Positions 1 to 6,896 are shown, counted from the first letter of the stretch. The stretch is 9,913 nt of DNA from an uncultured Bacteriovoracaceae bacterium (GCA_937952395.1 CALFYV010000311.1:1-9913); one strand, 5' to 3'. The notes: generated by a model from the sequence alone, not told the origin. A program made the numbers and translations.

Positions 1-1104
1 TTTTACGATAAAAAAGTTTCCATCGCAGCAGCAGTAATTACAATAATTGGCTACATAGGTTTTACCAGTTCACAGTTTCTCGCAGGTGCTAAATTGGCCA
101 GTGCGACTTTTCCTGAACTTGATTTAACCACATGCTTGATTGGAATGGGTGTTGTAGCAATAATTTATACAAGTATTGGAGGCATCAAAGCTGTTATTTA
201 TACTGATACGATTCAGTGGATCATATTAATGATAGGTCTATTTTTTATAGGAGTTCCTCTTAGCTATTACAAGCTAGGAGGTTATGATGAAATTGTAAAA
301 TATCTTCCAGCTGAATTTTTAACTTTTACGAATATAACAGTCACGCAAATTTTAAATTGGGCCATTACTATCATTCCAATTTGGTTTGTGGGAATGACGC
401 TTTATCAGAGAATCTTCTCCTGTAAAAATGAAAAAGAAGCGAAAAAAGCTTGGTTCGTAGCAGGTCTTTTAGAATTTCCCATTATGGCTTTTATGGGTGT
501 TTTGCTTGGCATGTTTGGTCGTGTTGCTTTAATGAAAGGGATGTTTCCTTTATATTCTGGTGAAGGTTTTGATATTACTTCTTTTGACTCTGAACTAGGT
601 CTTCCTATGTTATTAACACATATTTTTCCACCAGGGTTAACGGGTTTAATGATTGCTGCATACTTGTCCGCTGTTTTATCTACGGCTGATAGTTGTTTGA
701 TGGCAGCTTCTGGAAGTTTTGTTTCTGATTTTTATAAAAAAGTATTTGGTATCGAAGATAGTAAACATATTAGACTCTCGCAGATGGCCACGTTACTTAT
801 AGGTGTTTTGGCCATTGTTTTAGCAACTAATATGGAAAATGTTTTAACTCTAATGCTCAAGTCTTATAGTGTTATGGTTTCTGGTTTGTTCATTCCAGTT
901 ATGGCCATTTTATTTTTAAAGAAGAATTCATCAAAGGGAGCTTTTGCTTCATTAATTATTGGCGGTAGTACCACTTTAATTCTTGAGTTTGATATACTTG
1001 GTATTTCTACTCAACTTAATCCAAACATCTGTGGAATCGGATTTTCGGCTATTGCGTATTTTTTATTTTCCTATTTTGACAAAAAAATAAAAAACTTTGC
1101 TTAA
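1..1104 (+). CDS. Sodium/solute symporter (SSS family), 5'-truncated
   Basis: This is the C-terminal 367 residues of an SSS (SLC5/PutP-like) inner-membrane transporter that couples solute uptake to Na+. The frame is open from base 1, so the start lies outside the window; a TTG at 94 is internal. About ten hydrophobic segments are visible against the usual 13 or so, so roughly three N-terminal helices are missing. Family hallmarks are SSQFLAGAKLA near fragment residues 22-32, GGIKAVIYTDTIQ near 60-72, and LSTADS near 226-231. In PutP the Ser-Thr of the equivalent motif binds Na+. The protein ends in a lysine-rich cytoplasmic tail. The substrate cannot be read from the sequence. The neighbouring reverse gene stops only 3 bases beyond this stop, so the two converge without a visible hairpin terminator. 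Confidence 0.93.
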   Translation, partial: FYDKKVSIAAAVITIIGYIGFTSSQFLAGAKLASATFPELDLTTCLIGMGVVAIIYTSIGGIKAVIYTDTIQWIILMIGLFFIGVPLSYYKLGGYDEIVKYLPAEFLTFTNITVTQILNWAITIIPIWFVGMTLYQRIFSCKNEKEAKKAWFVAGLLEFPIMAFMGVLLGMFGRVALMKGMFPLYSGEGFDITSFDSELGLPMLLTHIFPPGLTGLMIAAYLSAVLSTADSCLMAASGSFVSDFYKKVFGIEDSKHIRLSQMATLLIGVLAIVLATNMENVLTLMLKSYSVMVSGLFIPVMAILFLKKNSSKGAFASLIIGGSTTLILEFDILGISTQLNPNICGIGFSAIAYFLFSYFDKKIKNFA

Positions 1105-1107
1105 ATT

Positions 1108-1329
1108 CTATTTTTTGTGACAACAATAAGTATAACCAGACTCTAATGGTATGTTTGATGTTGTCAGGGAAAATGGTTTGCTTAAATTACAGTCATCGAG
1201 CATGCTACTTTTCAACTTTGTAAGCTCTGTTCCCATTAATCTACGACACATAAAAGTATCTTCAATTTTTTTCTCCTCAGAATTTGCGAAGTTAAAAACT
1301 AATAAAATAAGTACGGCTATTATTTTCAA
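1108..1329 (-). CDS. Small secreted Cys-containing protein, unknown function
   Basis: This encodes 73 residues of no family I recognise. Residues 1 to about 17 form a signal peptide (a short Lys start, then IIAVLILLVFNFA, cleaved near Ala15 or Ser17). That leaves a mature peptide of about 56 residues with four cysteines, C28, C47, C69 and C70, ending in CCHKK. Four cysteines in an exported peptide could form two disulfides. The start is TTG. It is chosen because a strong Shine-Dalgarno AGGAG (1336-1340, reverse strand) lies exactly 6 bases upstream and because the signal peptide begins there. The signal peptide, ribosome site and a possible promoter together argue that this is a real gene. 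It is transcribed away from the DUF3015 genes and towards the symporter. Confidence 0.68.
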   Translation of the reverse strand: MKIIAVLILLVFNFANSEEKKIEDTFMCRRLMGTELTKLKSSMLDDCNLSKPFSLTTSNIPLESGYTYCCHKK

Positions 1330-1361
1330 AATACACTCCTGTAATAGTCAGTTATATGTAA

Positions 1362-1390
1362 ATAGTACCATTCGAGTTTTTGGTTGCCAA
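1362..1390 (-). promoter_or_regulatory. Possible promoter of the small secreted-protein gene
   Basis: On the reverse strand, TTGGCA (1390-1385, 5 of 6 to consensus) is followed after 17 bases by TACTAT (1367-1362, 4 of 6). Transcription would begin near 1355, leaving a leader of about 26 bases with AGGAG before the TTG start. The -35 box overlaps that of the forward promoter on the other strand. This is a consensus match only. Confidence 0.35.
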
Positions 1391-1412
1391 TAAAATAGAA
1401 TTTCAATAGCAT
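1384..1412 (+). promoter_or_regulatory. Possible promoter of the DUF3015 operon
   Basis: TTGCCA (1384-1389, 5 of 6 to the sigma70 -35 box), a 17-base spacer and TAGCAT (1407-1412, 4 of 6) lie 46 bases upstream of the first DUF3015 start. The leader would hold the arms AATTTCAA (1399-1406) and TTGAAATT (1431-1438), an 8-bp inverted repeat with 24 bases between. One arm lies in the promoter spacer, so the repeat could be an operator or chance. Confidence 0.35.
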
Positions 1413-1458
1413 CAAGATTCAAAACAGATTTTGAAATTACTTTTAAAAGGAGTTACTC

Positions 1459-1944
1459 ATGGAAGGTAAATTAAAGCGTCTTGGCTTAACAGTGTTAGTT
1501 ATGTCATTTCTAAGCTCATTAGCTTTTGCAGATCATCATTATGGAATGGCAGGTTGTGGAATTGGAGCAATGGTTTATAAGGATCAGCCTGGTAAAATTC
1601 AGATCGTAGCGGCTACTTTGAACAACATTATTGTGCCACAAACTTCAGCAATCACTACTGGTTCATCAAACTGTCATGAAGAAAGAAGAGACACAGCGGC
1701 TCTTTATATTCAAATTAATAAGGTTGCTCTTCAAAAAGAAATAGCACAAGGTACTGGGGAAACTTTAGCCGGCCTTAATGAAATTTATGGCTGTGAAGAT
1801 TTAAATGAATTTAGTTCAACACTTAAAACTAATTTTGTTGAAATTTATCCAACTCAAGAAGTAGAAGCAAAAGATGCTAACGAAAACATCATGAAGCTTA
1901 TTGAGAAAAACTCTAACTTAAAATCTTGTAAGATTTTTTCTTAA
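1459..1944 (+). CDS. DUF3015 family exported protein, copy 1
   Basis: This 161-residue exported protein belongs to DUF3015, a family of short secreted proteins without a settled function. A signal peptide covers residues 1-24 (Lys/Arg start, hydrophobic LTVLVMSFLSSLAFA) with cleavage expected after AFA. The mature protein starts DHHYGMAGCGIG (25-36), the family's N-terminal hallmark. It continues through ITTGSSNC (65-72), then NKVALQKEIAQGTGE (87-101). It ends in TLKTNFVEIYP and a last cysteine. C33, C72, C112 and C157 all match cysteines in the next gene, consistent with two disulfides in the periplasm. AAAAGGAG 7 bases before ATG gives a strong ribosome site. The gap to the second copy is 36 bases without a hairpin, so the pair is probably one transcript. 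Cell-surface or periplasmic location is inferred from the signal peptide. Confidence 0.82.
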   Translation: MEGKLKRLGLTVLVMSFLSSLAFADHHYGMAGCGIGAMVYKDQPGKIQIVAATLNNIIVPQTSAITTGSSNCHEERRDTAALYIQINKVALQKEIAQGTGETLAGLNEIYGCEDLNEFSSTLKTNFVEIYPTQEVEAKDANENIMKLIEKNSNLKSCKIFS

Positions 1945-1980
1945 TTTTAGTTAAAATAATTTAATCTAATGGAGATAAAT

Positions 1981-2514
1981 ATGAAAAATTTAATAAAAAT
2001 GGCAACAGTTTTGGCTTTAGTGTTAAGCTCTGGTAGTGTTTTTGCTAAAAAAGCAAAAAAAGCTAGTAAAGGTTCTGAGAAATATTCAAGAAATTATGGC
2101 ATGGCCGGTTGCGGTCTTGGTTCAATGGTTATTCATAAAAATGGTAACCAAATTTCTGCAGGAACGACAAATGGTACTTCGTACAATCAATCGTTTGCGA
2201 TCACAATGGGAACTTCAAATTGTACAGATGGACCAATGGATGAAGTTGCATGGAACATGGATAAATTTATCAATATCAATAAAGTAAGTCTTGCTTCTGA
2301 TATTGCTAAAGGCAATGGAGAAACAATCAGTGTTATTGCTAAAATCATGGGTTGTGCGGATGCAACAACACTTGGAAAAACATTACAGACTAATTTTTCT
2401 GTAATTTATCCAAATGCAAAAGTAACTGCAATGGATGTAACGGACTCTGTCATTACTACTATAGTTGATGATGCTAGTCTTAAAGCTACATGTTCAAATG
2501 CAAATTTAATGTAA
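1981..2514 (+). CDS. DUF3015 family exported protein, copy 2
   Basis: This is a paralogue of the preceding gene, 177 residues long from the start chosen here. An ATG 12 bases earlier (1969) is in frame, but its own bases are part of the GGAG ribosome site that sits 6 bases before the ATG at 1981, so the later start is preferred. The signal peptide spans residues 1-22 and ends VFA. A Lys/Ser-rich linker absent from copy 1 then runs from about 23 to 37. Next come NYGMAGCGLGS (38-48), FAITMGTSNC (72-81), NKVSLASDIAKGNGE (100-114), TLQTNFSVIYP, and a cysteine near the end. C44, C81, C125 and C171 align with those of copy 1. The region SAGTTNGTSYNQSFAIT resembles DUF3015 proteins of other proteobacteria more closely than copy 1 does. 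A perfect terminator hairpin starts 9 bases after the stop. Function is unknown. Confidence 0.85.
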   Translation: MKNLIKMATVLALVLSSGSVFAKKAKKASKGSEKYSRNYGMAGCGLGSMVIHKNGNQISAGTTNGTSYNQSFAITMGTSNCTDGPMDEVAWNMDKFININKVSLASDIAKGNGETISVIAKIMGCADATTLGKTLQTNFSVIYPNAKVTAMDVTDSVITTIVDDASLKATCSNANLM

Positions 2515-4421
2515 TTAAATATACAGGAAAAGCTCTTTTTAGAGCTTTTCCTGTTTTTCTCTTTCTAACCAACAATTCTTCTGCCTCAAATACTTATCTA
2601 GAAAAATTAATTCAAAAGGCTGAAGAACAAAAACCCTGGGAAGATATCAAGTGGATTAAGTTAGGACACTATCAAAAAAATATATGGGGCAATTTTGTAA
2701 GTGAAGCAGCTGGTAAAGATTTCTTTGCTTCAGAATCAGGTAAAACTAATCCCAGAGAAGAGCTTATAGCGACATTAAAAAGCTTTTTTGCAACAATTGA
2801 AAAGAATAAAGAAGACTATCATCCCTTGTGTCACTTTCCAGCTAGGAGGCAATATTTAGTCAATAGGCTTAAGATAGATGAAAAATATTTTCCAAAAGTA
2901 AATTGCAAACTTTTGAATTTTTTTATTAAAAATATATCTGCTAAAAGTGTTTCAATTGTCTTTTCTTCATATTACTTGAATAATCCGGCTTCTACTTTTG
3001 GTCATTCTTTTCTTAAATTTAACAAGGCAGAGAATGAGAATGAATTATTGGATTACGGTATTAGTTTTTCAGCCAATATAGGTGATGCTAATCCAATTTT
3101 ATATTCGATAGGAGGGCTAGCAGGTTTTTTTCCAGGAACTTATCAGCATATGCCCTACTACTACAAAGTACGTGAGTATAATGATCATGAAGCACGAGAT
3201 TTATGGACGTATAGACTGGCACTTAACGAACAGGAAGTACATGAGCTTCTTTTGCATTTATGGGAATTAAGCACCACTTATTTTGATTATTATTTTTTGA
3301 CTAAAAATTGTTCTTATCAAAAACTAACCGCCATTGAAGCAGTTAGGCCTGATATAAAATTGGTAGATTTACTCCCTTTTTGGGTGATTCCCTCTGATAC
3401 AATTCATGCAATTAACAAAGTTAATGGATTTGTAACTAAGATTGAATACAGACCTTCTGTGCGAAGGAAATTTAACCACGGCTTAAAAAAATTAAATAAT
3501 AATCAAGCGGTAGGTTTTGAAAATTTGGTTGCCAGCGCTAATGTTGGGATGATTGCAAATGACAAATTATCAGAAAGGGAACAAGCAGAGCTGCTAGACT
3601 TGTATTCAGATTTTTTAGATTATAATTATCCTGAAGAATTGGCTAAAAATGATTCAAAAGAGAGCAAATTAAAATACAAAACGCTCCTGGCCAGATCAAA
3701 ACTAAATGTGAAAACAGAATTAGAAAAAATCAAGCCTAGTAAAAGAGATCATCCAGAAAATGGTCATCAATCCGCTCGTTTCAATATTGGCTCTGGATAT
3801 TCTCATTATTTTGGACAAACATTTTTTTTCGAACAACGGTTCGCTTTACATGACACTCTTGATGCTGAAGCAGGATATCCTAAAAATGGAAAAATTGAAT
3901 TCATGAATATTGCGTTTGAAAATTCAGAAAAAAATGACTTAGTTTTAAAATATGTAGATCTTATTGGTGTCTCAGCCTTCACTCCCTTATCCAAGTTTGA
4001 GAAAAGAACTTCATGGGAGATGCGCTTTGGCTTACAACAGGATAAGTTTCAATTATGTAAAAAATGCACCAATAGCTTTTTTGAAATAGGTGTTGGCTAC
4101 AGCTTTTCCATTGATCCAGGGCAGAATTATGTTCTCTATGGATTAATTTATAACTCTTTTGAATATTCGACAAAATTTTTGAAAGATAATTTACGCTATA
4201 ACTTAGGACCTAAGTTTGGTCTCTTGTTTAACTTAACTGAAGAGTGGAAATTATCTGCAAATTATTATTTCGCGAACTTTCCATTTTCCGATGAAGATTC
4301 AACCTCAATCTCTGAGTTTGAATCACGCTATGGCTTCAAGAGAAATCAGGCGATTGGTGTTAAGGTTAGCACTGTTAAGAGCGAAATCAATTCACGCTTA
4401 AGTTATTATGTTTATTATTAA
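2490..4421 (+). CDS. DUF4105 (Lnb_N-type) protein with C-terminal barrel-like domain
   Basis: This is a 643-residue envelope protein. The first part is DUF4105 (called Lnb_N in later Pfam releases, as I recall), a papain-like fold linked to lipoprotein N-acylation in other bacteria. That role is family knowledge and is not shown here. Visible motifs are WIKLGHYQ (55-62), CHFPARRQYL (114-123), NPASTFGHSFLKF (165-177, His172) and TKNCSYQ (271-277, Cys274). His172 and Cys274 are the likely catalytic pair. From about 427 to 643 the sequence becomes alternating polar/aromatic strands such as RFNIGSGYSHYFG, ending SYYVYY. A terminal aromatic residue is typical of outer-membrane barrels. ATG 2490 is the only standard start before the conserved region. 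It has no clear ribosome site, overlaps the upstream gene by 25 bases, and puts a terminator hairpin inside the signal peptide (h-region near 20-27, cleavage near Ala32). An ATT at 2514 is the alternative. The hydrolase gene overlaps its end by 14 bases. Confidence 0.8.
   Translation: MFKCKFNVIKYTGKALFRAFPVFLFLTNNSSASNTYLEKLIQKAEEQKPWEDIKWIKLGHYQKNIWGNFVSEAAGKDFFASESGKTNPREELIATLKSFFATIEKNKEDYHPLCHFPARRQYLVNRLKIDEKYFPKVNCKLLNFFIKNISAKSVSIVFSSYYLNNPASTFGHSFLKFNKAENENELLDYGISFSANIGDANPILYSIGGLAGFFPGTYQHMPYYYKVREYNDHEARDLWTYRLALNEQEVHELLLHLWELSTTYFDYYFLTKNCSYQKLTAIEAVRPDIKLVDLLPFWVIPSDTIHAINKVNGFVTKIEYRPSVRRKFNHGLKKLNNNQAVGFENLVASANVGMIANDKLSEREQAELLDLYSDFLDYNYPEELAKNDSKESKLKYKTLLARSKLNVKTELEKIKPSKRDHPENGHQSARFNIGSGYSHYFGQTFFFEQRFALHDTLDAEAGYPKNGKIEFMNIAFENSEKNDLVLKYVDLIGVSAFTPLSKFEKRTSWEMRFGLQQDKFQLCKKCTNSFFEIGVGYSFSIDPGQNYVLYGLIYNSFEYSTKFLKDNLRYNLGPKFGLLFNLTEEWKLSANYYFANFPFSDEDSTSISEFESRYGFKRNQAIGVKVSTVKSEINSRLSYYVYY
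2524..2562 (+). terminator. Rho-independent terminator after the DUF3015 pair, inside the next gene
   Basis: CAGGAAAAGCTCT (2524-2536), loop TTTT, and AGAGCTTTTCCTG (2541-2553) form a perfect 13-bp stem, followed at once by TTTTTCTCT. It starts 9 bases after the DUF3015 copy 2 stop, the normal place for its terminator. The same bases encode residues 12-22 of the DUF4105 protein, if that begins at 2490. Confidence 0.85.
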
Positions 4422-5244
4422 AAATTTTTTCTTTATAATTTTTTTTCTTTGCTATACATCATGTTCGAACATGCTTTATTATCCTTCTCGTGACAAGTTT
4501 CATAGTCCTGAAAAACTGAAGCTAACATTTGAAGATGTATACTTGAAGGTTGAAAATGAAACAATTCATGGTCAGTATTTTCCTGTCAAAAAACCAAAAG
4601 CACTCGTTCTTTTTTTTCATGGAAATGCTCAAAACCTCTCAGCTCATTTTTTAACACTTTCCTGGTTGCCTGAACTTAATATAAGTTATTTTATTTTTGA
4701 TTATGAAGGTTTTGGCCAAAGCAGCGGAAATCCAAGTCCACAGAAAACAGTCAATGACGGAATGGTCGCCATCGATTGGGTCCAGAAGAAGGCAAAAAAA
4801 TTGAATATCCCACTTGTTGTTTATGCTCAAAGTTTAGGGGGGGCAATTGCCCTAAGAAGCTTATCCGATTTAGAAAAAATTGATTGCTTGAAACTTATTG
4901 TTATTGATTCTAGTTTCTTAAGTTATCAAAAAGTAGCTCGGGATATATTTTCTCGCGCTATTTTAACTTGGCCATTTCAATGGCTTCCTTACTTAGTTTT
5001 AAGTGATAAGTTTGCACCTATTGGTCATATTCAAAAATTAAAAAATTATCCCTTAGTTGTAATTCATGGAAAGAAGGATAAAATTGTTCCTTATAAACAA
5101 GGAATTCATATTTATGAAACGTTTCCTGGAAAAAAAGATTTGTGGCTTATTGAAGATGGGCAACACACAGATGCATTTTGGACTCATGGTAATATATATG
5201 GGAAGAAATTTTTCGAACGAGTTACTTCATATAAGAAATGCTAA
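4408..5244 (+). CDS. Alpha/beta-hydrolase, probable lipoprotein (BEM46/ABHD13-like)
   Basis: This 278-residue serine hydrolase of the alpha/beta fold has a hydrophobic N-terminus (residues 6-18) ending CYTSC. Cys19 could be the lipidated residue, although Tyr at -3 is unusual for a lipobox, so a plain signal anchor is possible. Domain marks are LVLFFHGNAQN (67-76, oxyanion region), FDYEGFGQSSG (97-107), the nucleophile elbow YAQSLGG (139-145, Ser142), HGKKDKIVP (220-228, Asp224) and DGQHTDAF (250-257, His253). The Ser-Asp-His triad is complete. The elbow has Ala where Gly is usual. The substrate is probably an acyl ester or lipid, but this is inference. ATG lies inside the last codons of the DUF4105 gene (14-base overlap, different frame) with no separate ribosome site, which suggests translational coupling and a shared job in the envelope. 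The gene ends tail to tail with asnB. Confidence 0.87.
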   Translation: MFIIKNFFFIIFFLCYTSCSNMLYYPSRDKFHSPEKLKLTFEDVYLKVENETIHGQYFPVKKPKALVLFFHGNAQNLSAHFLTLSWLPELNISYFIFDYEGFGQSSGNPSPQKTVNDGMVAIDWVQKKAKKLNIPLVVYAQSLGGAIALRSLSDLEKIDCLKLIVIDSSFLSYQKVARDIFSRAILTWPFQWLPYLVLSDKFAPIGHIQKLKNYPLVVIHGKKDKIVPYKQGIHIYETFPGKKDLWLIEDGQHTDAFWTHGNIYGKKFFERVTSYKKC

Positions 5245-6824
5245 ACTCCGCTCTTGTCGTAATTGGGTAGCACTCTTGCCGACGGATCACTTACATCACA
5301 ATTTTCCCAGCTTTTATTAGGCATCCAAAAATCAGGAATAAGTTTTTCATTTCCTTTAAAATATTTTTCAAAGATCTCACGATACATTAATGATTCTTTC
5401 GTAAATGGTGTGCCGTGATAATATTTTTTTTTCGCATTAAGTAAATCCATTTGCGTATACTTTTTTTCTGCTAATTCTTTTAACCAATCAACCATTGAGT
5501 GTCCCACCGCATCCGAAAAAGCAGCCTTATCACGATAAAGGATTTCATGAGGTAAATAATTATTACTTTCGAAGGCCTTTCTTAATAAATATTTGCCAAC
5601 ACCAGTGGTATTCATTTTAAATTCAGCTGAAAGACCCATGACATAATCAACGAAAAATTTATCACTAAAAGGCACACGGGCTTCTAAGGAATGGCAGCTG
5701 ATGCTTCTGTCTGCTCTCAAGACATCATAGAGATAAAGTTCATGAATTCGCTTTCTGGCTTCTTTTTGAAACTCATCAGCGTTTGGAGCATAGTCAGTAT
5801 ACTTATAACCAAATAATTCATCACTAACTTCACCGGTTAAGACTACTTTGATATTGGTTTTCTCTTTTATATATTTGCAAACAAGTGACATGCCAATAGC
5901 CGCTCTAATAGTTGTGATATCCCAGGTTTCAAGATGATAAATAAGTTCTTCTAGATGGGCATAGGTTTCCTCTTTGGTAAAAATAACCTCATGATGAATT
6001 GATCCTATATGTTCGGCTACGATTCTAGCGTACTTTAAGTCGATGGGGTTAACATCAATGCCTACGGAGAAGGTCACGATGGGTTTTTTGATATGTTTAG
6101 CTGCAACCGCACAAACGATACTTGAATCAAGTCCGCCGCTTAATAAAAACCCAACAGGAGCATCTGAATGAAGTCTTTTAATAATAGCGCCTGAGAGTAA
6201 GTCGTGAATGTTTTTTTGAATTTCGGGTAATGTTGCTTTGAAAACTTTCTTTTCATAATTATGAAAAGAAATAAATTTACCATCTTTATAATAGTGAGCC
6301 GGAGGAAATGGTTTTATATCATCACAAAAATCAACGAGGGCCTTAGCTTCAGAAGCAAAACAAATACTTTTATCAATTTTTGTGAAGCCATAAAACATGG
6401 GTCGAATTCCCATGGGATCTCGAGCTGCAAAAATATGTTTATTTTCTTCATTATAGATAACAAAAGCATATTCACCATCAAGTTGAGTTAGAAATTTCTC
6501 AATGCTTGTTTGGTTAAATAGGGGTAGGATAACTTCACAATCTGATTGTGAAAAAAACTGATAATTATTTATTTTCTTTTTTAAATCTTGAAAATTATAA
6601 ATTTCTCCATTACAAACCAGTAATTTTTTATCAACTCTAAAAGGCTGCTCTCCTCTGGAGGTTGGATCCATGATGGCCAGGCGATGAAAGCCGATAAAAG
6701 ACCCATCATCTAAATAAATAGTTTCGGTGCTATCTGGACCACGATAAGAGATCTTATTGAAACTAGATATGAGTTGCTTTATTTCTTTTGATTTTGAGGA
6801 AGAACTAAAAAGAAATCCACACAC
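5241..6824 (-). CDS. asnB: Asparagine synthetase B, glutamine-hydrolysing
   Basis: This makes asparagine from aspartate, glutamine and ATP in the cytoplasm. The class II glutaminase domain (about 1-200) has the N-terminal nucleophile Cys2 (exposed after Met removal), Arg48 in FHRLAIMDP, NGEIYN (72-77) and Asp95 in QSDCE. These are the residues that hold glutamine in this family. The synthetase domain has the ATP-binding PP-loop SGGLDSS (229-235), then LTGEVSDELFGY and SLEARVPFSDK. The end WMPNKSW...DPSARVLPNY matches the E. coli AsnB type. At 527 residues it is close to the usual 550 or so and looks intact. The start is GTG followed by TGT, required to place Cys2; AAAGG lies 10 bases upstream. 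The stop shares bases 5241-5244 with the hydrolase stop on the other strand. An upstream palindromic region may control it. Confidence 0.96.
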   Translation of the reverse strand: MCGFLFSSSSKSKEIKQLISSFNKISYRGPDSTETIYLDDGSFIGFHRLAIMDPTSRGEQPFRVDKKLLVCNGEIYNFQDLKKKINNYQFFSQSDCEVILPLFNQTSIEKFLTQLDGEYAFVIYNEENKHIFAARDPMGIRPMFYGFTKIDKSICFASEAKALVDFCDDIKPFPPAHYYKDGKFISFHNYEKKVFKATLPEIQKNIHDLLSGAIIKRLHSDAPVGFLLSGGLDSSIVCAVAAKHIKKPIVTFSVGIDVNPIDLKYARIVAEHIGSIHHEVIFTKEETYAHLEELIYHLETWDITTIRAAIGMSLVCKYIKEKTNIKVVLTGEVSDELFGYKYTDYAPNADEFQKEARKRIHELYLYDVLRADRSISCHSLEARVPFSDKFFVDYVMGLSAEFKMNTTGVGKYLLRKAFESNNYLPHEILYRDKAAFSDAVGHSMVDWLKELAEKKYTQMDLLNAKKKYYHGTPFTKESLMYREIFEKYFKGNEKLIPDFWMPNKSWENCDVSDPSARVLPNYDKSGV

Positions 6825-6838
6825 AAAAACTTACCTTT

Positions 6839-6896
6839 ATGATCAAGAAATATGATCATTATGAATAATCATAACCTATGATTTTAGTTTTTTCAG
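6839..6896 (-). promoter_or_regulatory. Palindromic leader/operator and possible promoter of asnB
   Basis: On the reverse strand, CTGAAA (6896-6891, 4 of 6) and TATGAT (6873-6868, 5 of 6) are 17 bases apart, so transcription could start near 6861. A 21-base imperfect palindrome (6852-6872, halves ATGATcATT and AATaATCAT) covers the -10 box and that start, a usual repressor position. Just downstream, ATGATCA and TGATCAT (6859-6853 and 6845-6839) can form a 7-bp, 7-base-loop hairpin directly in front of the asnB ribosome site. Further ATGAT occurs at 6878. This may be DNA operator, RNA leader or AT-rich chance. Confidence 0.35.

Noticed and set aside
94..96. TTG as the start of the symporter gene
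   Set aside because: The reading frame and symporter-like sequence continue upstream to base 1, so this Leu codon is internal.
1151..1393. Forward open frame of 80 codons opposite the small secreted-protein gene
   Set aside because: It has no ribosome site or recognisable domain, and the reverse strand has a signal peptide with a strong ribosome site.
1399..1438. Inverted repeat AATTTCAA/TTGAAATT as a riboswitch or operator
   Set aside because: There are only 8 AT-rich pairs across a 24-base gap and no further conserved structure; it is noted under the promoter but not claimed as an element.
2036..2287. Forward open frame of 83 codons
   Set aside because: It lies wholly within DUF3015 copy 2 in another frame; the overlapping protein has clear family motifs.
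3806..4173. Two short reverse open frames
   Set aside because: Both lie opposite the barrel-like half of the DUF4105 gene, with no ribosome site or domain.
5066..5320. Forward open frame crossing the hydrolase/asnB junction
   Set aside because: It covers the Asp/His-bearing end of the hydrolase in another frame and has no recognisable content.
6261..6491. Forward open frame of 76 codons within asnB
   Set aside because: It is antisense to the conserved glutaminase domain and looks like composition-driven noise.
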